From the NCBI RefSeq assembly GCF_017874035.1, contig NZ_JAGGKV010000001.1:792443-856442 (forward strand): DNA of 64,000 nt. Reading direction: 5' to 3'. The position numbers and the translations under genes are program-made. Under the pieces are notes generated by a model, which was given only the letters and a program-made list of their open reading frames with translations, ran no database searches and was not told the DNA's origin. Origin of the DNA: Paenibacillus aceris. Lineage in GTDB: Bacteria; Bacillota; Bacilli; Paenibacillales; NBRC-103111. Of the stretch, positions 24,730 through 34,749 are shown one piece after another. The number at the start of each line of letters is the position of its first letter. Position 1 is the first letter of the stretch.

Positions 24730-25653
24730 CTAGTTCATTCCCAATTGTTGCTTCCGTCTCCAAAGCTTCATGATTTCAGGCAGTGCAATACCGAACATTG
24801 TAACCATCACGCCTACCCATTGAAGCGCATTGACGGTTTCATGCAGAACAACGAATGACATGATGACTGCTGTCGGCAATTCCGCCGCACCCATGATGGT
24901 CGCGATTCCTCCACCGATCCGAGGAACGCCGATAGCGAAAAACAATGGCGGTATAACGACCCCGAAGAAGGCAAGCAGAAGCGCCCACGGCAGCAACTCT
25001 TCATGCAAAGAGCCATTAAACAGAAAATGTGGCGGATACAGCAGCATCACCAGTATCAACGAGCCCGATTGCATAATTGCGCTGCGCGTAATTGGTGCAA
25101 GTGTACTGGAAACTTTGCCGCTAAACATAATGAAAAGCGCATAGGTCAGCGCAGAGAGGAGCCCTAGACCAATACCAATCCACGACGGGGCTTCTTGGCC
25201 TCCCTGCAAATACCCGCTAGCCATAATGATTCCGACGAATAAAATGCAGAGCGAAAATATTTTATCTTTCCCTGGACGTTTCCTCTCCGTTATTGCCTCA
25301 AGCAGAATACCGATCCATGTAAATTGAAACAAAAGGATAATGGCAAAGGAAGCCGAGATATATTGCAAAGCTGCATAATAAAAAATACCGGTTAACCCCG
25401 AGGTCGTTCCAACCGCCATGAGCGACAAAGCTTGCCGCGGCGTTACTTTATTCTTCACAGCCTGTGGGGAGCCGTCTCGCTTGGATTTGGCTGCAACGAA
25501 AACCATCGTCCAAATCATCAGCACGCCAAACAAGTTTTGGCTGCCAACAACTTCTCCCACGTGGAAGCCCGATTCATAAGCTTTTTTGACAAATGTGGAT
25601 AACAAGCCAAAGCTGCAGGCACCAGCCAACACGAACAAATAATATTTCATCAT
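24730..25653 (-). CDS. DMT-superfamily (EamA) transporter
   Basis: 307 residues with ten predicted membrane helices in two EamA halves (e.g. [20 protein letters not shown] in the first, [20 protein letters not shown] in the second). Members export amino acids, amines or metabolites, but the substrate is unknown here. Its ATG overlaps the stop codon of the Fe-alcohol dehydrogenase by 4 bp, so the two are translationally coupled; it could export a product of that enzyme, which is inference. Confidence 0.88.
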   Translation of the reverse strand: MMKYYLFVLAGACSFGLLSTFVKKAYESGFHVGEVVGSQNLFGVLMIWTMVFVAAKSKRDGSPQAVKNKVTPRQALSLMAVGTTSGLTGIFYYAALQYISASFAIILLFQFTWIGILLEAITERKRPGKDKIFSLCILFVGIIMASGYLQGGQEAPSWIGIGLGLLSALTYALFIMFSGKVSSTLAPITRSAIMQSGSLILVMLLYPPHFLFNGSLHEELLPWALLLAFFGVVIPPLFFAIGVPRIGGGIATIMGAAELPTAVIMSFVVLHETVNALQWVGVMVTMFGIALPEIMKLWRRKQQLGMN

Positions 25654-26816
25654 AGGGATCGCGTCAAAATATCTCTGACTGTGTCTCGAGTCATAATTTT
25701 GTAATTCCCCACTTGGTCCTTCATGAAAGACTTATGAATTAATTCCTCAAGTCTGGCATCATTAATGCCATAATCCGCTAAACAATTCGGTGCGCCTAGC
25801 GAATTCCAGAAATGACGCAGCGCATCTATGCCTTCGCAAGCAATTTCGTAATCGGTTTTGCCTGCTGGATCAACGCCGAAAACAGCCACCGCCAACTTTT
25901 TCATTCGTGACGGGTCATCTTCTGCACAATGTCTCATCCAGTTCGGATAAACAATGGCGAGCCCCCCGCCATGCGGAATATCATAGACCGCAGACAAGCC
26001 GTGTTCGATCTGATGCGATGCCCAGTCTCCACCGTCCGTGCCGCTTGAAAGAAGCCCGTTGAAGGCGGTTGTTCCCGCATACATAATTGTTGCTCTATGT
26101 TCATAGCTGTGCAAGTTCTCAAGCAATTTAGGGGCGGCTTCCATGACCGTCAAGAGGACAGACTCCATGAAACGATCCATCATTGGCGTATTTTCCGTGA
26201 GGTGGAAATACTGCTCAAGCACATGCGACATCATATCGACGATGCCATAAACCGTTTGATCCAAAGGCACCGAGTACGTGTATTCCGGGTCCAAAATAGA
26301 GAAAGCAGGGTATGCTAAGGGACTGCTCCAACCGCGTTTCTCATTTTTCTCCCAATGCGTGATCACGGAAATATTGTTCATCTCCGAGCCTGTAGCCGCC
26401 AGTGTCAGTACTGTACCGAACGGCAGCGCTTTAGTTGGGAGTGCCTTGCGCGTAATGATGTCCCAAACATCGCCCTCATAATAAACACCAATCGAAATCG
26501 CTTTGGCACAGTCAATCACACTGCCTCCGCCAACAGCAAGAATAAGATCAATGTTGTGCTCCCGGCAGAGGATAATCCCCTTCTTCACGGTTGTAAGCCG
26601 CGGATTTGGCTCAACGCCTGACATTTCAAACACTTCCGCTTGCATATGGTCAAGCTGCTGTTTAACAGCCTCGTAGACGCCATTTTTTTTGATGCTCCCG
26701 CCGCCAAATACGAGCAATACTTTTTTGCCCGGAGTTCCAAGCTCATGAGCCAGTTGCTCGATTTGCCCTTGTCCAAACCATAATTTGGTCGGATTGAATT
26801 GTAAAAAAGATTGCAT
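25650..26816 (-). CDS. Iron-containing alcohol dehydrogenase (BDH/YugJ type)
   Basis: 388 residues, NAD(P)H-dependent, cytoplasmic; reduces aldehydes such as butyraldehyde in relatives. N-terminus [16 protein letters not shown]; nucleotide motif [31 protein letters not shown]; metal ligands in [14 protein letters not shown] and [19 protein letters not shown] with the conserved Asp and three His of the family. It heads a two-gene operon with a DMT transporter. The exact substrate cannot be assigned. Confidence 0.9.
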   Translation of the reverse strand: MQSFLQFNPTKLWFGQGQIEQLAHELGTPGKKVLLVFGGGSIKKNGVYEAVKQQLDHMQAEVFEMSGVEPNPRLTTVKKGIILCREHNIDLILAVGGGSVIDCAKAISIGVYYEGDVWDIITRKALPTKALPFGTVLTLAATGSEMNNISVITHWEKNEKRGWSSPLAYPAFSILDPEYTYSVPLDQTVYGIVDMMSHVLEQYFHLTENTPMMDRFMESVLLTVMEAAPKLLENLHSYEHRATIMYAGTTAFNGLLSSGTDGGDWASHQIEHGLSAVYDIPHGGGLAIVYPNWMRHCAEDDPSRMKKLAVAVFGVDPAGKTDYEIACEGIDALRHFWNSLGAPNCLADYGINDARLEELIHKSFMKDQVGNYKIMTRDTVRDILTRSL

Positions 26817-26945
26817 GTTTGTACTCCCTTGGATGACTGATATCTAACTACAGCAGTATACCACAAGTCCGTTTTAAATTCGAAAAAAAGAACCGCCCTG
26901 TTCTTTTCGGGATTACCCACATAGGATAGACCGAGGTGAAAATCC

Positions 26946-27284
26946 ATGCCCAAGTACCGCATCATCATCGACCTGTCCGATTTCCAATTATATTTGCTCG
27001 ATGTAAATCGCGTCGTGCGAGGTTTTCCTGTAGGGATCGGCCGAATGGTAACCAAAACACCCACAGGCGAGTTTACCATTATTAATAAACAACCCAATCC
27101 CGGCGGTCCTTTCGGCGTTTTCTGGATGGGGTTAAGCAAGCCGCATTATGGCATTCACGGCACAAACGATCCCTCATCCATAGGCAAGTTAACCTCTCAC
27201 GGATGCATCCGAATGTATAACGAGGATGTGCTTGAGCTGGCTGCACTCGTGCCCATCCACACCCGTGTGACCATTCGGCCATAG
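26946..27284 (+). CDS. L,D-transpeptidase (YkuD domain)
   Basis: 112 residues, almost exactly one YkuD catalytic domain: [20 protein letters not shown], then [10 protein letters not shown] and the active-site motif SHGCIRM with the nucleophilic Cys. These enzymes make 3-3 cross-links or modify peptidoglycan. There is no signal peptide and no LysM domain, unlike the 160-residue YkuD with its LysM, so export or a spore-related location is uncertain. Start ATG behind GAGGTGAA. Confidence 0.9.
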   Translation: MPKYRIIIDLSDFQLYLLDVNRVVRGFPVGIGRMVTKTPTGEFTIINKQPNPGGPFGVFWMGLSKPHYGIHGTNDPSSIGKLTSHGCIRMYNEDVLELAALVPIHTRVTIRP

Positions 27285-27285
27285 C

Positions 27286-27337
27286 AAAAAAGACTGTCCC
27301 CTCAAGTAGATTTCTCTGCTTAGGGACAGCCTTTTTT
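27286..27337. terminator. Bidirectional terminator, TGTCCC/GGGACA family
   Basis: GACTGTCCC and GGGACAGCC form the base of a long stem with AAGTAGA/TCTCTGCTT inner pairing, flanked by A- and T-runs. It is closely related in sequence to the terminators at 42084 and 36063. Confidence 0.85.
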
Positions 27338-27350
27338 GATTTACGGATCA

Positions 27351-30300
27351 TTAAATTCGATGCACGGGCAATGAGAACGAAATGCTGCAGCCTTTGCCTA
27401 GGCGGCTTTCGGCCCAAATTTGCCCGCCATGGTACTGGACAATCTCTTTGGCAATGGCCAGACCAAGTCCGCTGCCACCCGATGTACTGCGGGATTTGGA
27501 CACTTTGTAAAATCTTTCGAAAATATGTGGCAAATCCTCTTCACTTATCCCCACGCCAGTATCGGAAACTCGGATCACAAGCTCGCGGGGATCGCCTTTG
27601 ATTTCTGCTCGCACATGAATAAATCCGCCTCTTGCTGAAAACTTTATCGCATTGTAAATAATATTCGCGTACACCTGCTCAATACGATCTGCATCTACGG
27701 TTAACAACATTTCTTCGCCTTCCGACAGTGCCATATCCAGCGTATAGGTGATGCCTGCGTTGGTGCAATCCAGCTCGTATTTGGCAAACAATTGGCGCAC
27801 CATGGTCTGACAGGAAGTAGGCGCAAGTTGAAAATGGAACTGCTTGGTTTCCAAGCGACTCAGCTGGTAGAGATCGGTAATCAACCGTTGAATACCGACA
27901 ATCCGCATATGAACGACCGAAAGATACTTTCTTTGTTCTTCCGGCTCCTGAATAACTCCGTCCAGAATTGCTTCTACATAACCCTGAATGGACGTAAGCG
28001 GCGTACCCAAATCATGCGAAATATTCGACAGCAGATCGCGTCGCGACGTCTCCATGAGGATTAATTCATTTGTCCGCTCTTTGACTTTTGACTCCAAATC
28101 ATTGTAAAGTCTGGCATTCTCAATCGAAATTGCCGCCTGCGCGGACAACAGTTTGATAATATCAAGACGGTCCGACGTAAAGGCATTGCGAATCAAATTA
28201 TTTTCAAGATAAAAGACGCCGACTAAATTGCCCTGGTGCAGGATAGGCTCACAAAAGATCGACTTGCCCTCGGCTGCCTGAATATAAGGATCATGCGTGA
28301 AAATGCCTTTGTTCGCCGCATCATCCAAAACAACGCCTTCCTTGGTTCTGGCAACGAATTGGATCACAGCAGCCGGAAGATCTTCTCTCGTTTCTAGGGC
28401 TACCGAACTGACGGTACATGAATCTTTTCCATCAGTCGCCAGCATTTCAGCCTCAACGTACAAGCTGTCCTTCTCCTTAAGAACGAGGATGCTTCGCTCC
28501 GCGCCTGAGGAGTACGTAACAATTTCCATCAACCGCTTGATCAGCTGCTCCAAGTTGACTTCGCTGGATAAGGACCTGGACGTATTCATAATCGTCATAA
28601 AATCCAACGCCTGCAGCGAGTAGTCGCTAATATTCGTCGTGCTCCAGTCCTGCTGTTCTTTCAGTGAGGTCAAGTAGTTCGGATATCTTAGCTTTAACTC
28701 ATCGGCCTTAGCTTTTGCTCCCCAGCTTAAGTAACCATAGTACGCATCAATGAAGTAGGTTTTGGCAATCTTCTCGCGGCCTGCGTCTTTATACATCCTG
28801 CCCGCCAGCTCGCAGGCAATCGCTTCATGTTGAATAAAGCCCTGCTCTCTTGCTTGCCGGATGGACAATTCGTAGCCCTGCTCCGCTTTCTGGTAATCCC
28901 CTGTGACACGGCTCCACTCGGCGCGCATTAAGGAGCTGAGGTGTGAGAAGTTTTCCGGACCGTGGGATGCCCACTTGTCCATTTTGCGCAGCATTTTGCC
29001 CATTTGCTTGGCGTATAACCGCTGCTCATAATTCGAGGCGTCCTTATACATGGCGGCAATCGACAGAGCATGGTAGAAATAGTTCTCAGGGATGTGGAAC
29101 AGGCCGAAAGATACGGACTGCATCGGTTCTGCTTCTTTGGCAGTCCTCAGAGCAGCCTCGTATTGACCGAATAAATAATACAGCATTATCTTTTTAACCT
29201 TATACTCATGTAAAATAACTTGATTGGGGTGGATTTCCAGCTTCCGGACAAAACGTTCTTCCTGTTCCTCATCCGTTCCTATAATGAGAGGATTGCCTGC
29301 CTTCCCTTCCAAATTCTGAATCACCATGCGCAGCATTTCCAGCATCAACAGCGTGTCATGATGGTTCGTCTGTTCCAGGATGCGGTAGTTTTTGTTGAGA
29401 TCCTCTTGCACGTCTGGGAGCGGCACACCTTGAAAATCTTTTGCCAGTACCTGATACGTAAGCGCGTAACCTGCGAAAACGAGGTCCCCGTCTTCGATTC
29501 CGCTTTTGAATGACTCTTTCAAATGCTCTAAACAAACCTGCAGCGGTTTCACCCAAGGCGTGACGAACAATCCAAAGGAAAAGTGGCTTTTGCTGCGGTA
29601 TTGATGGGATTGGAAGCGATCATTCAATCTGTCGCCTAACTGCCCATACTGATAGCCAAGCTGATAATCCCCGAAACCTGAGCCTAGGATTAATCCATAA
29701 GAGCCATATACGTAGGACATAACCGGTGTATTGCCGTATTTCAACGCATGTTTGGTCATAATGAACATGAATAGAACGAATAAATTCGTATTTACGAAAT
29801 ATGCCGAGACGGCGATGCTCATCATCAAGTTCATTAATTTGAACCGGTATTCATCTTCCATGATCGGCAAATCGTACAGCTGAAGCGTATTTTTGCGTCC
29901 AATCTTTGTTTTAAGGTTCATATAGGCCAGAAATATATTCAGACTGGTTGGCTCACTTGGAATGCGCAGCCCTTGCTCAGCTAAAGCCTTCAAGCCAACT
30001 TCAACGCTTTTGCGCTGCTTCCCCACATTGGTATATAAAATCACCTGCAAGTTATAAACTTCCAGCTTCAACTCGTTCGTACGCGCATCCAGGAGCAATT
30101 GCTCATAGGAAGTCTCGGCCTCATCCGCCTGGCCGTTCAAATATAGTACCTCGGACTTCTCAAGCCGAATAGAGAAGCTAAGATCCGCCATCTCCTTATC
30201 CTCTACCAGCTTCAGCAATGCTAAAGCCTTATTGTAATATTGGAGTGCAGAACGATACGCATTCGAGGATTTGGCTTTACGGCCTGCCCGGAGGTTAAAC

Positions 30301-32546
30301 TCCAGCAGCTCTATAATCTCCTGACGTTCATCTAACAAGCCAGAACCAATATTCATATGATTCACAATATCGAACATGCGCTGTTCAATTTGTGCTTCGG
30401 GCAAAAAACCTAACAGCTTGCGCGCAATATGCAAATGTGTCTCCGGCAGATTAGACAGTTCGATCGAACCATACACAGCTTCTTGAATGGAATCATGGAC
30501 GAACATGAAGCGGATGTCTTGTGCCGCTGAATTGCCCTGCATATCCGTGTAAAATTTATAATCCGTGCCGACCGGGATGATAAGGCCTGTTTGAATGGCA
30601 ACCTCCAGCTCCTGCAGAACATCTGCAAATGATGTCATCGCAATAATGCCAAGGGCCTCAAGGTCAAAGGTCGCTCCTAAGCAAGCCGCCTGCCGCAATA
30701 AATTTTGCGTTCTTGACGGCATGCGCAGCAGCTTTTCTGCTAGGAGGAACATGAGATTGTCCGTAATTCGGAGCTTCTGAATTTCATTCATATCCCAAAT
30801 CCAGCGATTCGCTTCGTAGCTGTAAACGAGCAAATTTTGCTCATACAATGCCGTTAGGAATTGCTTGACGAAAAAAGGATTGCCTCCTGTTTTTTGCAAA
30901 ACAAGCTGTGCCAAGTCGGAAACCTGCTGCTGCTCCGTCTTGAGCGACTCGGCAACCAGCTGCTTGACGTCAGAGATTTCCAAAGCCTTCAGGATGATGC
31001 GTTCCGCAACAAGCCGCTCCGGCAGCTTATCCAATAATTGGACATGCGTGGAGGATAACCAATTTGAATCATACTCACTGCGGTATGAGCCAATAAAGAG
31101 GAAGTGCCGCATTTGCGAATCGTTTAAAAGCAGATCGATAAACTGCAAAGATGCCGCATCCGCCCACTGCAAATCATCGAGAAACAGGACGATCGGCCTT
31201 TCTTTTGTGCAAAAGATGAGCAGGAACTGCTGCAATAAGAAATGCAACCGATTCTGGGTTTCCTGCGGCGGAAGCTGCTTCGCGTTAGGCTGCTCCCCGA
31301 TCAGCAGATCGAGCTCCGGAATGAGATCGGTCAATACTTTGCCGCTTGTTCCCAGCACTTTGAGCAATCGTCCACGGTATTCTTCAATTTGCTGATCCTT
31401 TTCCGTCAAAAGTTGACGCACGAGCTGCCGCAGCGCTCTGGATAGCGCATGATAGGAGACATGCTGCTTGCCGGGCTCAAAGCGTCCCGATAAGAACCAA
31501 GTATTATCCTTCATAACCGTCTTCATCGTCTCTGCGATGAGAAACGATTTGCCGTAACCGGACTCCCCTGTAACCCAAACGGCTTCCAATGAGCCATGCA
31601 CAGCACGCGCATATACATGAAGCAACCGGTCAATTTCCTGGGTTCGCCCATACAAACCTTGAGGAATCTGAAACATATCCGTCATATCGTAGAGACCGAT
31701 GGTGAAGTCTTGGAGATCATCCGGCGCGTTAGCCATCATGAGACAATGCTCGAGGTCCTGGATGATACCGTAGGCACTTTGATAGCGGTCTTCCGCATTT
31801 TTAGCGAGAAGCTTCATCACAATATCCGAGAGCGGCTTCGGAATGTCCATCCTGATGTTATCCGGAGGAATCGGAGTTACAGCAAAATGACAGTGAATGA
31901 GTTCCACGGGATCCTCCGTTTGGAAGGGAAGCCGACCTGTGAGCATTTCGTAAAAAGTAACCCCAAGCGAATAATAGTCCGAGCGATAATCGATAATCCG
32001 ATTCATTCGGCCTGTTTGTTCAGGGGACATGTAGCTTAGTGTTCCCTCCAGCAGCAGCGGGTCTAACATTTCTTGACGTTCTCGCGTAAAAGAGGAAATA
32101 CTAAAATCCGCCAGCTTCATAATCTTTTTATCAGGATTAATAATGATGTTGCTTGGCTTAATATCTTTATGTATAACGTATCGCTGATGAATATCCCCGA
32201 TAATTTTGACTAATTGAATCGCTGCGGTTAGAAAAGATTGAAGAGACTGACGAAAGACTGGGAAGAAAGCCGACAACGTATCGCCGTCAAAATCCTCCAA
32301 GACGAGCGCGACGCTGTTCTGATACTTAGGCAGCCCCAGCGGTTTCACGATACCGGAAATGTCTAGCACTTTGCCAATTTCATACTCGCGTTTCAATCGT
32401 GCCACATCCGCAGAAACCGGAAAGTCTGACCGCAGAGTCTTAATAATTACTTTTTCCATAGTCGGCCTATGGATGGCACGGAAGAGCACGGTCCGGTCGC
32501 CCTGATAAATCTGTCTGATCAATTCATATTCCGGCAAAATTAACAT
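27351..32546 (-). CDS. Giant Ser/Thr kinase - AAA ATPase - GAF - histidine kinase fusion
   Basis: 1731 residues, soluble, no membrane helix. Order: Ser/Thr kinase at about 1-270 (VIIKTL lysine; catalytic loop HKDIKPSNIII; DFS in place of DFG; MSPEQTGRMN); AAA/NACHT-like ATPase at about 295-620 (Walker A GESGYGKS at 327-334, Walker B VLFLDDLQWAD near 453-463); a long helical TPR-like region to about 1290; GAF at about 1330-1480; coiled coil; HisKA with His511 of the last part, that is residue 1511 (LLSNISHDLGTPLTSIQGYV); and HATPase to the end (NAIKFSARGG, SDTGVGIS, GGSGLGLAIAKE). This trifunctional architecture is known from cyanobacteria and some other bacteria. No response regulator is adjacent. 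Start behind AGGAGG. Confidence 0.92.
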   Translation of the reverse strand: MLILPEYELIRQIYQGDRTVLFRAIHRPTMEKVIIKTLRSDFPVSADVARLKREYEIGKVLDISGIVKPLGLPKYQNSVALVLEDFDGDTLSAFFPVFRQSLQSFLTAAIQLVKIIGDIHQRYVIHKDIKPSNIIINPDKKIMKLADFSISSFTRERQEMLDPLLLEGTLSYMSPEQTGRMNRIIDYRSDYYSLGVTFYEMLTGRLPFQTEDPVELIHCHFAVTPIPPDNIRMDIPKPLSDIVMKLLAKNAEDRYQSAYGIIQDLEHCLMMANAPDDLQDFTIGLYDMTDMFQIPQGLYGRTQEIDRLLHVYARAVHGSLEAVWVTGESGYGKSFLIAETMKTVMKDNTWFLSGRFEPGKQHVSYHALSRALRQLVRQLLTEKDQQIEEYRGRLLKVLGTSGKVLTDLIPELDLLIGEQPNAKQLPPQETQNRLHFLLQQFLLIFCTKERPIVLFLDDLQWADAASLQFIDLLLNDSQMRHFLFIGSYRSEYDSNWLSSTHVQLLDKLPERLVAERIILKALEISDVKQLVAESLKTEQQQVSDLAQLVLQKTGGNPFFVKQFLTALYEQNLLVYSYEANRWIWDMNEIQKLRITDNLMFLLAEKLLRMPSRTQNLLRQAACLGATFDLEALGIIAMTSFADVLQELEVAIQTGLIIPVGTDYKFYTDMQGNSAAQDIRFMFVHDSIQEAVYGSIELSNLPETHLHIARKLLGFLPEAQIEQRMFDIVNHMNIGSGLLDERQEIIELLEFNLRAGRKAKSSNAYRSALQYYNKALALLKLVEDKEMADLSFSIRLEKSEVLYLNGQADEAETSYEQLLLDARTNELKLEVYNLQVILYTNVGKQRKSVEVGLKALAEQGLRIPSEPTSLNIFLAYMNLKTKIGRKNTLQLYDLPIMEDEYRFKLMNLMMSIAVSAYFVNTNLFVLFMFIMTKHALKYGNTPVMSYVYGSYGLILGSGFGDYQLGYQYGQLGDRLNDRFQSHQYRSKSHFSFGLFVTPWVKPLQVCLEHLKESFKSGIEDGDLVFAGYALTYQVLAKDFQGVPLPDVQEDLNKNYRILEQTNHHDTLLMLEMLRMVIQNLEGKAGNPLIIGTDEEQEERFVRKLEIHPNQVILHEYKVKKIMLYYLFGQYEAALRTAKEAEPMQSVSFGLFHIPENYFYHALSIAAMYKDASNYEQRLYAKQMGKMLRKMDKWASHGPENFSHLSSLMRAEWSRVTGDYQKAEQGYELSIRQAREQGFIQHEAIACELAGRMYKDAGREKIAKTYFIDAYYGYLSWGAKAKADELKLRYPNYLTSLKEQQDWSTTNISDYSLQALDFMTIMNTSRSLSSEVNLEQLIKRLMEIVTYSSGAERSILVLKEKDSLYVEAEMLATDGKDSCTVSSVALETREDLPAAVIQFVARTKEGVVLDDAANKGIFTHDPYIQAAEGKSIFCEPILHQGNLVGVFYLENNLIRNAFTSDRLDIIKLLSAQAAISIENARLYNDLESKVKERTNELILMETSRRDLLSNISHDLGTPLTSIQGYVEAILDGVIQEPEEQRKYLSVVHMRIVGIQRLITDLYQLSRLETKQFHFQLAPTSCQTMVRQLFAKYELDCTNAGITYTLDMALSEGEEMLLTVDADRIEQVYANIIYNAIKFSARGGFIHVRAEIKGDPRELVIRVSDTGVGISEEDLPHIFERFYKVSKSRSTSGGSGLGLAIAKEIVQYHGGQIWAESRLGKGCSISFSLPVHRI

Positions 32547-32587
32547 AAAATCCTCCTAGTAATCCTTGCTGCCAGATACCTCCACAG

Positions 32588-32616
32588 ACAAACGCCCCTT
32601 AAAATTCAAGGAGCGC
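32588..32616 (-). terminator. Possible terminator of the FAD oxidoreductase gene
   Basis: On the complement, AAGCGCTCCTT and AAGGGGCGTTT pair with one mismatch and are followed by TTTGT. The T-run is weak. Confidence 0.45.
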
Positions 32617-32635
32617 TTATGCCGGGGACTATGTA

Positions 32636-34288
32636 TTACCAACCCAAAATCTTGCCGTCCCAAGGAAGTCCTTTCTCAAAGCGGTGCTTGTCATGAATGT
32701 GATATGGCTTCAATATATCGAGGTGCCCCAGCTCAAAGGTGTACATTTCCCAAATTTTACACGGCTTTTCCTTCGATCCGTCTTGTTTCAGAATCGCATT
32801 AACCGCACGCCGCGCCGCTTCATTGGCCCCTTCCATCGTTGCAAGGTTCGTATTCGTACGAACGTAATCAGCCGCTAGAAACAGATTCGGAATGGCGGTA
32901 TAAGCTTCAGGACGATCATCCCAAGTTCCTACACGGTTAATGAGCAGCGGCTCCATATTCGTGCAAGCTTGATCAGGATTCTCAAATTGTATATCGGTAT
33001 CCAGGAACCAGGAATGCAGTACATCGTCTTCCAAAATGACGGCACCGTCCACATTTAAACTCTTCTTCATCTGAGCCCAGACTTCCTCTTTTATTTCTTC
33101 AGCCGTACAAAGCGTAGCTGGCTTACCGAATAGAATTCCTGGGGTATCCCAATCGGAAATATCGACAGACAGCACGCCTTGAACGGTACCGTCGCCATAC
33201 TCGCTAAGATGCACGTCAGGCCAGAATTGCTTCTGCGAAACGGACGTGAGGGACCAAGGAGCATCCAAATAAATGACGTGACCATGTGTAATGGGAACAT
33301 CCTTTTTCAAATAATACTGAATCCCGTTCATCCACGCGACTGAATCAACCAGCCTCTGGACGCCAGCGAGCGCCGGATCTGCTTCCAGCATGGACTCTGT
33401 GATGAATTTCCCCATCACCTCGACCGGGAAAGCTGCTATGTAGTAATCCGCTTCAACGTCAAAAGTTTCTCCGTTCTCTGTTACCTTTGCACTGCAAATA
33501 ACGCCATCGACACAAACAATGCTCTCGACCTTTGCAGCCAAATGGTAATCAACACCATTCTCCGTTAAAAATGTCAACCATGGGTTCACCCATTTGTCAT
33601 TCGTGGGACCGTTCAAAAGACGAACGAAGCTCGTCCCTGGCGTTGTGATATCAAGAGTCATTTGGGCTGCTACAGGACCAACCGTTTGTGTGTTCGCAAT
33701 TTTGGACTGACAGGCTACAAGCGTTTTGGTGAAGCCTGCGAATATTTTTTGGAAAGCTGGAGATTGCTGCTCGGCTTCAATGAATGTCCACCAGTCGATA
33801 AGATTGTATTCCTCGCGAATACGTTCCTCGCAGGAGGTCATGACTTGCCACAGCTTTCGCCCATACTGCTCCATATCGTCCAACGTCAATCCTAGATTAT
33901 TATCAAACAAATCTCTTATAACAACAAGGAAGTTTTCGAGACTGAACTCTATCTTTGCGAGCAAAGGCAGCAATGGGGCCGTGTAAGTAGCAATATCCAG
34001 CCTTGTAACTTCCATTAAATTATCATACACGGTTCCTTTCTCATAAGGAATTCGTTGTAAAGTATCAACAACATGTCTGTAAAATCGTGGAAAAAGCCGA
34101 AAGCCATGCTCGCCTGGAAGATCCCTTCTCCCGTCAACACCGCTGCCTACGAATGGCATACTTCTCGCTTTCCCTCCGGGGATGCTCTTAAATTCATAAA
34201 CGCTTACCTCGTAGCCTCTTGTGATCAATTCATGGGCTGCGCTCATCCCAGCGACACCGCCACCCAAAATTGCGACTTTTTTCACCAT
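32636..34288 (-). CDS. FAD-dependent oxidoreductase (amine oxidase/phytoene desaturase-like)
   Basis: 550 residues. N-terminal FAD-binding motif VAILGGGVAGMSAAHELITRG with YEFKSIPGGKARS, and a C-terminal FAD motif region NLFLAADYVRTNTNLATMEG typical of the amine-oxidase/carotene-desaturase superfamily (also hydroxysqualene dehydroxylase). The start at 34288 follows GAGGAGG; the frame runs 21 codons further upstream without a ribosome site. No other carotenoid or hopanoid gene is nearby, so the substrate is unknown. It lies 89 bp upstream of the giant kinase on the same strand, with a weak terminator between. Confidence 0.82.
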   Translation of the reverse strand: MVKKVAILGGGVAGMSAAHELITRGYEVSVYEFKSIPGGKARSMPFVGSGVDGRRDLPGEHGFRLFPRFYRHVVDTLQRIPYEKGTVYDNLMEVTRLDIATYTAPLLPLLAKIEFSLENFLVVIRDLFDNNLGLTLDDMEQYGRKLWQVMTSCEERIREEYNLIDWWTFIEAEQQSPAFQKIFAGFTKTLVACQSKIANTQTVGPVAAQMTLDITTPGTSFVRLLNGPTNDKWVNPWLTFLTENGVDYHLAAKVESIVCVDGVICSAKVTENGETFDVEADYYIAAFPVEVMGKFITESMLEADPALAGVQRLVDSVAWMNGIQYYLKKDVPITHGHVIYLDAPWSLTSVSQKQFWPDVHLSEYGDGTVQGVLSVDISDWDTPGILFGKPATLCTAEEIKEEVWAQMKKSLNVDGAVILEDDVLHSWFLDTDIQFENPDQACTNMEPLLINRVGTWDDRPEAYTAIPNLFLAADYVRTNTNLATMEGANEAARRAVNAILKQDGSKEKPCKIWEMYTFELGHLDILKPYHIHDKHRFEKGLPWDGKILGW

Positions 34289-34676
34289 TTTTCCTCCTCG
34301 TTTTGGATCATATTGTAAATCCATCTGTAAACTATCATAACATTTAGGCAATTTGAATCATATAGTTTTAGTTCAATAGAAATAGAAAAAGCCGAAATCG
34401 GGTGCGGATTTCCAGCTAAATTAGGTCTTGCAACTATTTTCATAATTATTGTAGCCTATATAAGCGAAGGATTTAATAGCAATTAAACAAATTGCTTAAG
34501 CCCTGTTCCAAAATTGAAGAAAAAGGTGTACAGTAAAGTGAATGAAAGAAATGCTTTCCACCTCTAACTCTTAATCTCGGCTTTACTTCCTACTCCACCT
34601 CATCTAACCCGAACTATTTTGATAAAATTCTACAAAAAATTCGGATCCATGTTATTTTCTTAACAAACTACCAAAA
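34289..34676. other. AT-rich divergent intergenic region
   Basis: Region between two divergent genes; together with the promoter at 34677 it spans 460 bp. I see no open reading frame with a ribosome site and no known RNA motif. It presumably contains the promoters of the FAD oxidoreductase and of the PASTA protein. Confidence 0.5.
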
Positions 34677-34705
34677 TTCCTATATCTCTCCGAATCATAT
34701 ATAAT
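34677..34705 (+). promoter_or_regulatory. Promoter of the PASTA pseudokinase gene
   Basis: TTCCTA and TATAAT (34700-34705) are separated by 17 bp. The expected transcript start near 34712 leaves little room before the ATG at 34720, which supports the ATG at 34750 as start codon. Confidence 0.55.
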
Positions 34706-34749
34706 ATAGGCAATGCTTCATGATGCCATCAAGAGAGGATGGATATTCC

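Noticed and set aside
26585..27417. Minus-strand frames over the L,D-transpeptidase gene
   Set aside because: They are antisense to a gene with an intact YkuD active site and overlap a terminator.
34720..34749. Upstream ATG of the PASTA gene
   Set aside because: Only about 8 nt after the predicted transcript start and without ribosome site.
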